Part shown: positions 6,636 through 14,014 of the stretch, piece by piece
Position numbering within the stretch: position 1 is the first letter of the stretch
How the letters are laid out: each line of letters starts with the position of its first letter
DNA from: a virus
Reading direction: 5' to 3' (one strand)
DNA length: 20,448 nt
IMG/VR virus record: IMGVR_UViG_3300017714_002189
Coordinates: 1-20,448 of that record
The notes under the pieces: generated by a model
Seen by the model: only the letters and a program-made list of their open reading frames with translations
Told to the model about the DNA's origin: nothing
Database searches by the model: none
Program-made: the position numbers and the translations under genes

Positions 6636-9128
6636 ATGGATTTCTACACAAATGTCTGTCGAACACGCGACAAAATACTCGTAAAAGGTTATCAAGGTAA
6701 GAAACAGGTTCAAATGTCTGTGGACTACCGTCCAAACCATTACGTCCCAACAAAAAAACCTTCTGCATTCAAGTCATTGGATGGGAAGAACCTTGAGGCT
6801 GTAAATCTCAGTTCGATGGGTGGTGCAAGAAAGTTCCGTGAAAAATTTGCTGGAACAGCAGGAATGGAAATCCATGGATACGATAGATACATCTATACAT
6901 ATATTGCAGACAAGTTTCAAGGTGATATTAAGTATGACCCAAAGGTTATCAAGATTGCAACACTCGATATTGAGTGTGAATGTGAAGATGGGTTTCCCGA
7001 ACCCATGCAAGCTTTCGAGAAGGTCAATGCAATTACAATCAAACCATTTAGATTCATGGCTCACACATTCGGGATTGGGCCGTGGGATGACAAACCAGCG
7101 AACGTAACATATCATGAAGCACAGGATGAGAAAGACCTACTTGAACAGTTCATCAAGTACTGGAGAAAAGAAAAGTTCGACATCATTACTGGGTGGAATG
7201 TTAACACTTTTGACATTACTTACCTTTGTAATCGTGTGGACAGAGTCTTTGGCTCAGAATCACATAAAAAGTTTTCACCATGGAACATGTGTGATATCAG
7301 AGAATTCAAAACCAATTGGGGGTCAACCCAACAGGTCTTCAACCTTTACGGAATAAATGTAATTGATTACCTAGAACTGTACAAAAAACATACATTCGTA
7401 AATCAAGAGTCTTACAGACTAGACCACATTGCACAAGTAGAATTAGGTAAAGCCAAGGTGAGTTATGAAGAGGAAGGTTCTCTTCATCATCTATACAGAC
7501 TAAACTATTCCAAGTTCCTTGCATACAATGTAAAGGATGTTACCCTTGTAGAAGACCTAGAAGACAAACTAGGATTGATGGAATTGATTCTTGCAATGTC
7601 TTATAATGCAAAATGTAATTACAATGATACATTTGGTATGGTTAAGTATTGGGAGACAATCATCTACAACTTCCTCAAGGAACAGAAGATTGCAACACCA
7701 CCACAGAAACTATCACAGACAAAGGGTGATAGAATTCAAGGTGCATATGTCAAAGAACCTATCGTGGGTAAACATGAATGGGTCGTCTCATTCGATTTGA
7801 ACTCACTGTATCCACACATCATCATGCAGTATAATATCTCACCCGAGAAGATGCAAAGAGGATTGACTGATACATCTGTAGAAAAATTATTCAACAAAGA
7901 AACGATTGTTGATGGCGCACTCGGTATCACACCAAACGGAGCTAGGTTCTCTAACGACAAACAAGGATTCCTTCCCGAACTTATGCAGAAGTTCTATGAC
8001 GAACGTAAGATGTGGAAGGGTAAAATGATTGAGTATCAGAAGGAACTGCAAACTTGTACAGATAGGAAACGTAAGAACGAACTCAATACATTAATCAAAC
8101 GTTCTTACAATAACCAACAGGTTAGAAAGATTGCACTCAACTCAGCTTATGGTGCTTTGGCAAATCAATACTTTGCATTCTTTGACCCACAACTTGCAGA
8201 GGCAATCACATTGTCGGGTCAGTTGATTATCAAACATGCAGAGAAGACAATCAATGATTGGTTGAACACCACACTCAAGACAGATGAAGACTATGTTGTT
8301 GCAATGGATACTGATTCTGTTTACATAACACTAGACAAACTGATACAGAAGGTAATGCCTAATGAAACGAACAAAACCAAAATCACAAACTTCATCGACT
8401 CAATTGCAAAATCCCACATGGAAGAAGTTCTTGATGAGGGCTTCAGAGAACTTGCAGAGTACACCAATGCCTACGAACAGAAGATGGAAATGGGGAGAGA
8501 GGTCATCGCAGACCGTGGGATTTGGACTGCAAAGAAAAGATACATCCTCAACGTCATCGACAACGAAGGAGTCAGACTAGCCGAACCCAAACTCAAGATG
8601 ATGGGTATTGAGACTGCAAAGTCCAGTACACCACAATGGGTCAGAGGTAAACTTACAGATGCATTCAAGATTGTGATGCAAGGAACCGAAGAAGAACTAT
8701 GGGATTTTGTTGAAGGTGCTCGTATGGACTTCCGTAGGTTACCACCCGAAGAAATGTCTTCACCAAGAGGTTGTAATAATCTCGGACAGTATGCAGACCC
8801 AACAATGATTTACACCAAGGGTACACCCATACACGTACGCGGTGCCTTACTTTACAATCATCACCTAAAACAAAAGAACATTCACAAACGTTATGAGTTG
8901 ATTAAGAGTGGAGAGAAACTACACTTTACATATCTCACAACACCTAACCCAATCAACGAAAACGTCATATCATTTCTAAATGTGTTACCAAGAGAAATGG
9001 ACTTACACAAGTATTTGAATTATGACATGCAATTTGACAAGTCATTCATAGAACCATTGAAGGTGGTTATAGAAAAGATTGGCTGGAATGTAGAACCAGT
9101 TGCCTCGCTTGATTCGTTTTTCGGATAA
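6636..9128 (+). CDS. 43: Family B DNA polymerase, T4 gp43-like
   Basis: Replicative DNA polymerase with 3'-5' proofreading, 830 residues (T4 gp43: 898). Exo I is TLDIECE (Asp111, Glu113), Exo II NVNTFD (188-193) and Exo III YNVKDVTLVED (297-307). Polymerase motif A is SFDLNSLYPHI (385-395), motif B KIALNSAYG (498-506) and motif C AMDTDSVY with Asp558 and Asp560. All catalytic acids are present. The N-terminus (MDFYTNV) aligns with the start of T4 gp43. The C-terminus ASLDSFFG is a sliding-clamp-binding peptide of the T4 gp43/gp45 type, and a nearly identical tail ends the TET-like enzyme. The TAA stop forms part of a late-type promoter for iscU. Confidence 0.97.
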   Translation: MDFYTNVCRTRDKILVKGYQGKKQVQMSVDYRPNHYVPTKKPSAFKSLDGKNLEAVNLSSMGGARKFREKFAGTAGMEIHGYDRYIYTYIADKFQGDIKYDPKVIKIATLDIECECEDGFPEPMQAFEKVNAITIKPFRFMAHTFGIGPWDDKPANVTYHEAQDEKDLLEQFIKYWRKEKFDIITGWNVNTFDITYLCNRVDRVFGSESHKKFSPWNMCDIREFKTNWGSTQQVFNLYGINVIDYLELYKKHTFVNQESYRLDHIAQVELGKAKVSYEEEGSLHHLYRLNYSKFLAYNVKDVTLVEDLEDKLGLMELILAMSYNAKCNYNDTFGMVKYWETIIYNFLKEQKIATPPQKLSQTKGDRIQGAYVKEPIVGKHEWVVSFDLNSLYPHIIMQYNISPEKMQRGLTDTSVEKLFNKETIVDGALGITPNGARFSNDKQGFLPELMQKFYDERKMWKGKMIEYQKELQTCTDRKRKNELNTLIKRSYNNQQVRKIALNSAYGALANQYFAFFDPQLAEAITLSGQLIIKHAEKTINDWLNTTLKTDEDYVVAMDTDSVYITLDKLIQKVMPNETNKTKITNFIDSIAKSHMEEVLDEGFRELAEYTNAYEQKMEMGREVIADRGIWTAKKRYILNVIDNEGVRLAEPKLKMMGIETAKSSTPQWVRGKLTDAFKIVMQGTEEELWDFVEGARMDFRRLPPEEMSSPRGCNNLGQYADPTMIYTKGTPIHVRGALLYNHHLKQKNIHKRYELIKSGEKLHFTYLTTPNPINENVISFLNVLPREMDLHKYLNYDMQFDKSFIEPLKVVIEKIGWNVEPVASLDSFFG

Positions 9129-9131
9129 ATA
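9125..9131 (+). promoter_or_regulatory. T4-late-type promoter ATAAATA before iscU
   Basis: ATAAATA overlaps the gene 43 stop codon (TAA 9126-9128) and ends 5 bases before ATG 9137. In T4 the transcript starts 6 bases after the last A of this box, which here is the A of the ATG. Confidence 0.65.
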
Positions 9132-9136
9132 CTAAT

Positions 9137-9559
9137 ATGGCATATAGTAAAGAAGTAGTAGAGAGATTTGAAGCCGTACTCCAAAACCCCAAAAAACACT
9201 CCGTTGGTTCTCTAGACAGAGATGACCCTCATGTTGCAACAGGACTTGCAGGCGCACCAGCTTGTGGGGATGTGATGCAACTTCAATTATTATTAGATGA
9301 CGAAGAAAAAATCATTGACGTAAAGTTTAAGACTTATGGTTGTGGAAGTGCAATTGCAAGTTCATCTATGTTTGTTGATATGATGATGGGTAAAACGATA
9401 GAAGAAGCAAAACTAATCAAAGATAAAGATATTGCAGATGCATTAGACTTACCACCAATCAAATTACATTGTAGTGTGTTAGCCGAAGATGCAATCAGAA
9501 GAGCGATGATTGATTACGATACAAAATTGTCACATCGCAGACATAATTATCCTAAATAA
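9137..9559 (+). CDS. iscU: IscU-type iron-sulfur cluster scaffold
   Basis: This 140-residue scaffold assembles Fe-S clusters with IscS and hands them on with HscA/HscB. All ligands are present: Cys43 and Asp45 in GAPACGDV, Cys69 in TYGCGSAIASSS, and His111-Cys112 in LHCSVLAEDA. The chaperone-recognition motif LPPIK (105-109) matches E. coli LPPVK. Similarity to bacterial IscU runs from start to end, apart from a short divergent C-terminus (SHRRHNYPK), so the gene is complete and probably host-derived. It lies inside the replication cluster, apart from any other Isc gene in the window, so it would rely on host IscS. It could support phage enzymes that need Fe-S clusters or host respiration during infection. 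Confidence 0.95.
   Translation: MAYSKEVVERFEAVLQNPKKHSVGSLDRDDPHVATGLAGAPACGDVMQLQLLLDDEEKIIDVKFKTYGCGSAIASSSMFVDMMMGKTIEEAKLIKDKDIADALDLPPIKLHCSVLAEDAIRRAMIDYDTKLSHRRHNYPK
9552..9558 (+). promoter_or_regulatory. T4-late-type promoter CTAAATA before the thermonuclease
   Basis: CTAAATA overlaps the last codons and stop of iscU (TAA 9557-9559) and ends 5 bases before ATG 9564, the same spacing as at 9125, 16497 and 19226. Confidence 0.55.
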
Positions 9560-9563
9560 GTTC

Positions 9564-10076
9564 ATGGCGACAAAGTTTAAACAAAGTGAGTTTCACGTAA
9601 CAATTTCGAAAATAGTAGATGGCGACACAGTTGATGTCGATATTGACTTAGGCTTTTCTACAGTTCTAAAAAAACAAAGAGTGCGTCTTATGGGAATAGA
9701 TACCCCCGAGTCACGTACAAGAGATTTAGTGGAGAAATTATTTGGTAAAGCATCTAAGAAACATCTTACACATCTTTTATCAGAAGGTGATATTACCCTC
9801 GTATCTCACGACAAAGGAAAATTCGGAAGAATACTTGGAGAACTATTCGTCAATAAAGTGGACTCAGACGAAGACTGGATGGATGAATCAGAAGGACATC
9901 AGACATTCGAATCTACTGAAAGAGTATCAGTCAATAAACAAATGATTCTTGACCATCATGCAGTAGAATATACTGGTGAGAACAAGGACACTACTACAGA
10001 ACGTCACATGGAACATCGTAAACTTCTCGTAGAGAAAGGAACTGTTACCCAAGAACAGATTGATAAGGTAAGTTAG
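9564..10076 (+). CDS. Thermonuclease (SNase-like, secreted-nuclease fold)
   Basis: A 170-residue Ca2+-dependent nuclease of the staphylococcal nuclease family. Catalytic residues match: Asp19 and Asp21 in VDGDTVDV, Arg41, Asp46 and Glu49 in RVRLMGIDTPES, and Arg89 in KGKFGRILGEL. No signal peptide is visible, so it would act inside the cell, for example on host DNA or RNA. An acidic insertion (DSDEDWMDESEG) follows the catalytic core, and the C-terminus is helical. The frame extends upstream to 9510, but that would overlap iscU; ATG 9564 gives a normal N-terminus and follows the late heptamer. If phage DNA is hypermodified, modification could protect it from this enzyme, which is conjecture. 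It ends in TAG. Confidence 0.92.
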   Translation: MATKFKQSEFHVTISKIVDGDTVDVDIDLGFSTVLKKQRVRLMGIDTPESRTRDLVEKLFGKASKKHLTHLLSEGDITLVSHDKGKFGRILGELFVNKVDSDEDWMDESEGHQTFESTERVSVNKQMILDHHAVEYTGENKDTTTERHMEHRKLLVEKGTVTQEQIDKVS

Positions 10077-10077
10077 A

Positions 10078-10260
10078 ATGATGATTATTACTGCTATGGA
10101 CTGTTTTTATATAGCGATGATATTAACTATCTTTGTCTTTATAATCCACTTGGAAGTAAACGTATCAAAGCTTACATCAATGATGAAAGAGCATACTAAG
10201 TTTGATATGAAGATGTCAGAAGTTGGAAAACAACTTACAAAAATAGAAAAAAAACTATAA
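10078..10260 (+). CDS. Small single-span membrane protein
   Basis: A 60-residue protein with one hydrophobic segment at about residues 8-24 (DCFYIAMILTIFVFIIH), followed by a charged helical tail ending IEKKL. ATG is repeated at 10078 and 10081, so either may be the start. The topology fits an N-out small inner-membrane protein, and the tail has a coiled-coil character. It follows the thermonuclease stop by one base. The function is unknown; it could be a superinfection, holin-like or membrane-anchoring factor, but nothing in the sequence decides this. Confidence 0.6.
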   Translation: MMIITAMDCFYIAMILTIFVFIIHLEVNVSKLTSMMKEHTKFDMKMSEVGKQLTKIEKKL

Positions 10261-10267
10261 AACCCCC

Positions 10268-10296
10268 TTGTCGAATCTCCAACTATATACTATAAT
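10268..10296 (+). promoter_or_regulatory. Putative sigma70-type promoter for uvsX
   Basis: TTGTCG (10268-10273) and a perfect TATAAT (10291-10296) are spaced 17 bp apart. Unlike gene 43, uvsX has a short leader with TGGAG (10309-10313) at good spacing from ATG 10321. Confidence 0.72.
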
Positions 10297-10320
10297 AGGT
10301 ATACATTATGGAGAAGTGTT

Positions 10321-11376
10321 ATGTCATTTATTAAAGATTTAGTAAAAGCATCGGGAAACGAATATGCAAATGTAGTTTCCGACGGTGTTGCAGCTGGGGA
10401 TGTTGATACCTTTGTAGACACAGGTAGTCACATTTTCAATGCATTATTAAGTGGTTCACTATACGGTGGACTTCCCGACAACAAAATTACTGCAATCGCA
10501 GGAGAATCAGCAACAGGTAAAACTTACTTTGCATTAGGCATGGTAAAACAATTCCTATCTGATAATCCCGATTCTGCAGTTATATACTTTGAGTCTGAGT
10601 CAGCAATATCAAAAGATATGATTGAATCTAGAGGAATTGATTCCAATAGAATGGTAATCGTACCAGTTGTTACTGTACAAGAATTCAGAAATCAAGCAAT
10701 CAGCATACTAGATAAGTATGCAGAAACCCCAAAATCCAAACGTCCACCTATGATGATGTGTTTAGATTCACTTGGTATGTTATCAACTACTAAAGAAATT
10801 GAAGACACTGCAGAAGGTAAAGAGACAAAAGATATGACGAGAGCCCAAGTAGTAAAAGGTGCATTCAGAGTATTGACTCTTAAACTAGGACGTGTTGGTG
10901 TTCCTATGATAGTTACGAACCACACATAGGATGTGATTGGTTCTATGTTCCCTCAGAAAGAAATGGGTGGTGGTAGTGGACTCAAGTACGCTGCATCATC
11001 AATCATTTATCTTTCAAAGAAAAAAGAGAAAGATGGAACAGAAGTTATCGGAAATATAATCCACTGTAAGAATGCAAAGTCAAGATTGACAGTTGAGAAT
11101 AGAATAGTGGATGTTAGACTTTCTTATGAGAAAGGATTGGATAGGTACTATGGTCTATTAGACATGGCACTTGCATTTGGCGTCTTTACAAAAGAAGGAA
11201 CTCGTGTTAAACTACCTACAGGTAAAACCGAATTCGGTAAGACAATTAATAACAATCCCGAGAAACACTTTACCCCCGAGGTGATGGGACTTCTCGAAGA
11301 GAAAGCACAGGAATATTTCAAATATGGAAACAGTGAGACTAGAACAGACGATACTGAACAACCTAGTTCAGAGTGA
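10321..11376 (+). CDS. uvsX: UvsX RecA-like recombinase with in-frame TAG
   Basis: The strand-exchange recombinase of T4-like phages, acting with gp32 and UvsY in recombination-dependent replication. Walker A is GESATGKT (61-68) and Walker B CLDSLG (147-152). The N-terminal half ends with VTNHT (residues 198-202), then TAG at 10927-10929, and the frame continues [20 protein letters not shown] to a TGA at 11374-11376. In T4 UvsX this place reads NHTYE before the GGGTG loop, so the TAG replaces the Tyr. The second half matches the UvsX C-terminal core, including the GLLDMAL segment, with no further damage. The whole frame is 351 residues if TAG is decoded. Without readthrough the product lacks the GGG-containing DNA-binding loop and would be inactive. 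It may be recoded, a fresh nonsense mutation or an error. The 3' end overlaps gene 41 by 53 bases. Confidence 0.9.
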
Positions 11377-12724
11377 AGAGTTTGCAAGGAAGGTAATACC
11401 ATTCCTTAAGGAAGAGTATTTCTCCGAGTCGGACGAGAAGACCGTGTTCAACGAAGTAGGTTCCTATTTCGACAAGTACACTAAACCACCTACAGTGGAA
11501 GCACTTCTCATAAATCTAGATAACAACTCGTCACTCAATGACAGTGTTTTATCTAGTGCAAAAACTATTGTAGATAGTATTAGTAAGGACAAAGAAGACA
11601 CACCAATCGATTGGTTGGTGGAAGAAACTGAAAAGTGGTGTCAAGATAGAGCAATCTATATTGCAGTCATGGACAGTATCGAAGTCATCGACAAAAAGTC
11701 CCAACGTTCGACTGGAGAAATACCCGACCTTTTAAAAGAAGCTTTATCTGTATCGTTTGACACTAACATTGGTCACGATTTCATTGAAAACTCAGATGAG
11801 AGATTTGATTTTTATCACACTGAAGAAGAGAAACTTCCATTTGATTTAGAATATTTCAACAAAGTTACCAAAGGTGGATTACCAAACAAAACTCTAAACA
11901 TATGTCTTGCTGGTACTGGTGTTGGTAAGTCATTGTTCATGTGTCATATGGCATCTGCAAACTTAATGATGAACAAGAATGTACTTTACATTACATTGGA
12001 AATGTCAGAGGAAAGAATTGCAGAGAGGATTGATTCAAATACATTGAACATTCCTATGAAAGATTTACCCGACTTATCTAAGAAACAGTTTGATAAAAAG
12101 ATTGATAAAATCAAAGAGAAGACACAAGGTAAACTTATTGTAAAAGAATATCCAACTGCATCAGCTCATGTAGGTCACTTCAGACATCTACTTCAAGAGT
12201 TGAATATCAAGAAAGATTTTAAACCCGATATGATTTATATCGATTACCTAAATATCTGTGCAAGTGCAAGAGTCAAGCCAGGAGCTGGTGCAAACTCTTA
12301 TACTCTAGTTAAGAGTATTGCAGAGGAACTCAGAGGACTTGCAGTAGAGTTTGATGTACCAATCATGAGTGCAACACAAACAACACGTAGTGGTTATGGT
12401 TCTACAGATGTGGAACTAACAGATACTTCAGAATCATTTGGATTACCAGCGACTGCAGACTTTATGTTTGCATTAATTACATCCGATGAACTAGAAGAAC
12501 TAGACCAAATGGTAGTAAAACAATTAAAGAATAGATACAATGACCCAACCGTATTTAAAAGGTTTGTCATTGGTGTAGACAGAAGTAGAATGAAACTCTA
12601 TGACTGTGAACAAGAAGCACAGGAAGAACTCATTGACTCAGCCGTTGAGAATGATGATGTTCCTGTATTTGATAGAGGAAGAAATGATGGACAACGAAGA
12701 GACTTCTCAGAGTTTAAGGTCTGA
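11324..12724 (+). CDS. 41: Replicative DNA helicase, T4 gp41-like
   Basis: A hexameric 5'-3' helicase of the DnaB/gp41 family, 466 residues (T4 gp41: 475). Walker A is AGTGVGKS (196-203) and the Walker B strand is MIYIDYLN (303-310). Other family landmarks are [53 protein letters not shown] and [14 protein letters not shown], each with a clear T4 counterpart. The start ATG 11324 lies inside the uvsX 3' end; [15 protein letters not shown] matches the T4 N-terminus, so the long overlap is real. The C-terminal tail is acidic and ends DFSEFKV, like the gp41 tail. The end overlaps the next gene. Confidence 0.96.
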   Translation: METVRLEQTILNNLVQSEEFARKVIPFLKEEYFSESDEKTVFNEVGSYFDKYTKPPTVEALLINLDNNSSLNDSVLSSAKTIVDSISKDKEDTPIDWLVEETEKWCQDRAIYIAVMDSIEVIDKKSQRSTGEIPDLLKEALSVSFDTNIGHDFIENSDERFDFYHTEEEKLPFDLEYFNKVTKGGLPNKTLNICLAGTGVGKSLFMCHMASANLMMNKNVLYITLEMSEERIAERIDSNTLNIPMKDLPDLSKKQFDKKIDKIKEKTQGKLIVKEYPTASAHVGHFRHLLQELNIKKDFKPDMIYIDYLNICASARVKPGAGANSYTLVKSIAEELRGLAVEFDVPIMSATQTTRSGYGSTDVELTDTSESFGLPATADFMFALITSDELEELDQMVVKQLKNRYNDPTVFKRFVIGVDRSRMKLYDCEQEAQEELIDSAVENDDVPVFDRGRNDGQRRDFSEFKV

Positions 12725-13337
12725 CGATTTGTTATGGGGACACCCTATAACAGCAGTGACAATAAATTCAGACGGTATAGATGAATGGTTTAAAACCATA
12801 GACATTGATGAATTATGTAAAGAAGAATTTACATTCAGTAAATGTAAAACATCACAAGGTGTGGAAGAGAATAATAATGTAGATTACAATGTTGTAACTG
12901 ATACTGTATTTGATGAATTTCAACACTATCTAGAATCTCTAGGCCCAAATCAAATGTTGAAAAGTGTGTTAGAAGTTCCTTGGATTAATGTATATGAAGA
13001 ACATGGATTCCAAGATGCACATGACCATCAAGGTGATAAGTTTTCTGATTTCTCATGGTGTTACATACATCAAGCTGGAGACTCACATATTGTATTTAAG
13101 AACAGACATGCTTCTAATAGTGAAGTTTGTTTAAAAGAGTTTTTACTTGCTTACGGAACCTCAGTAGATTATGTACCACCTTTAAAAGGTAAAGGAACTC
13201 TATACTTCTTTCCATCACACATCTATCATGCAGTATCACCAAACTTAAGTACTAATCCTAGGATAACATTATCGGGTAACATTAGAATAAAGGGAACTGA
13301 TATCATGAGAATTGAAGATACTGTTATTACTGGATAA
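12687..13337 (+). CDS. 2OG-Fe(II) oxygenase superfamily protein
   Basis: A 216-residue putative non-haem iron oxygenase. The segment WINVYEEHGFQDAHDHQGDK contains His112 and His114, the HxH form of the iron site. KGTLYFFPSHIYHAVSPN gives the distal His181, and NPRITLSGNI the 2OG-binding Arg192. This pattern is that of the phage '2OG-Fe(II) oxygenase' family common in marine T4-like phages. It is a different family from the TET-like enzyme. ATG at 12684 and 12687 follow AGAGGAA; 12687 has the better spacing. It overlaps the end of gene 41. The substrate is unknown; a protein, nucleotide or DNA base is possible. Confidence 0.82.
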   Translation: MDNEETSQSLRSDDLLWGHPITAVTINSDGIDEWFKTIDIDELCKEEFTFSKCKTSQGVEENNNVDYNVVTDTVFDEFQHYLESLGPNQMLKSVLEVPWINVYEEHGFQDAHDHQGDKFSDFSWCYIHQAGDSHIVFKNRHASNSEVCLKEFLLAYGTSVDYVPPLKGKGTLYFFPSHIYHAVSPNLSTNPRITLSGNIRIKGTDIMRIEDTVITG

Positions 13338-13348
13338 TATATAGATGC

Positions 13349-13356
13349 TATAAATA
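13349..13356 (+). promoter_or_regulatory. T4-late-type promoter TATAAATA
   Basis: A full TATAAATA octamer in a 29-base gap, 10 bases before ATG 13367, matching the T4 late consensus. It marks the switch from the replication region to the head-associated region. Confidence 0.72.
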
Positions 13357-13366
13357 CTACTATATT

Positions 13367-13543
13367 ATGACTACTAACTTGAAATCGACAGATGTGATAA
13401 GTGCAATTGAAGAAAAAATTGCATTGAAGAAGAAACTCCGAGAAGCCAAAAGAGAGAATAACGATACCGCCTCTAAGAAAATATCAAAGAAAATCGATAA
13501 AATCGATGATAAACTACATTCGACACCGCTCTCCAAAACATAA
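13367..13543 (+). CDS. Small charged coiled-coil protein (58 aa)
   Basis: A 58-residue lysine-rich protein beginning MTTNLKSTDVISAIEEKIAL, with a long helical run containing a KKIDKIDDKL heptad-like end. It has a late promoter directly upstream and its TAA (13541-13543) is embedded in another late heptamer. Its size, charge and timing would suit a small internal or scaffold-associated head protein, but no family is recognised. Confidence 0.62.
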   Translation: MTTNLKSTDVISAIEEKIALKKKLREAKRENNDTASKKISKKIDKIDDKLHSTPLSKT

Positions 13544-13558
13544 ATAATTCAGTAAATA
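13540..13558 (+). promoter_or_regulatory. Late-type heptamers before the 13574 gene
   Basis: ATAAATA at 13540-13546 overlaps the previous stop codon, and GTAAATA lies at 13552-13558. The downstream gene has its own CGGAG site (13563-13567), giving a conventional short leader. Confidence 0.5.
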
Positions 13559-13573
13559 CATACGGAGTTATAC

Positions 13574-13963
13574 ATGTCAGAACTTACAGACCTAATTGCA
13601 GTTCAAACTGCAGCTAAAACCAAATTACAAGACCAATTGGATTGGCATAATGGAGTGGACAAAACTTACTTCACTGGTGCATCTAAATCATCTACATCTC
13701 CAGCAGAGTGGACAGGAGCTGGTAGAAAAGCATTCTTAGTTTGGCATAATGCACAAGGTGTAAACGAAAATGAATTAGACCAACACTTTGTAGATATGTA
13801 TGCAGAAATGCAAGGAACAGAAAACGGTTCTCCAGCAGGTGACTTTCAATATAATTCAGAAATGGTTGCAACCATTCAAGGTTCAATAGATTCTTATACA
13901 ACAGACATGGCTCACATCCAAGCAAGAATCGATGCTGGTGATACAACCCTAGCAGACAGCTAA
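13574..13963 (+). CDS. Hypothetical late protein
   Basis: A 129-residue protein with a helical N-terminus (LTDLIAVQTAAKTKLQDQLD), a Gly/Ser/Thr-rich middle (YFTGASKSSTSPAEWTGAG) and a helical acidic C-terminus (DSYTTDMAHIQARIDAGD). It is a soluble, acidic protein with no signal peptide. GGAG 6 bases before the ATG and late heptamers upstream point to late expression as a possible structural or assembly protein. I do not recognise the family. Confidence 0.72.
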   Translation: MSELTDLIAVQTAAKTKLQDQLDWHNGVDKTYFTGASKSSTSPAEWTGAGRKAFLVWHNAQGVNENELDQHFVDMYAEMQGTENGSPAGDFQYNSEMVATIQGSIDSYTTDMAHIQARIDAGDTTLADS

Positions 13964-13978
13964 AAAATGCATAAATAG

Positions 13979-14007
13979 TAGACAAGGACACCATTTTGGT
14001 GTATAAT
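13979..14007 (+). promoter_or_regulatory. Sigma70-type promoter for the 14015 gene
   Basis: TAGACA (13979-13984) and TATAAT (14002-14007) with a 17-bp spacer. The predicted start is at about 14014-14015, the ATG itself. A late heptamer ATAAATA also lies at 13971-13977, so the gene may have both early and late expression. Confidence 0.7.
13988..14002 (+). promoter_or_regulatory. Inverted repeat inside the promoter spacer
   Basis: ACACCA (13988-13993) pairs with TGGTGT (13997-14002) around a 3-base loop, filling the spacer between -35 and -10. It could be an operator. A comparable inverted repeat overlaps the peroxiredoxin promoter, and both include a GGTGTAT-like right arm. Confidence 0.5.
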
Positions 14008-14014
14008 ATCTATT

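Noticed and set aside
10074-10199. TAG readthrough of the thermonuclease into a 40-residue Tyr-rich tail
   Set aside because: The same bases code better for a small membrane protein in another frame, and the thermonuclease core is complete before the TAG.
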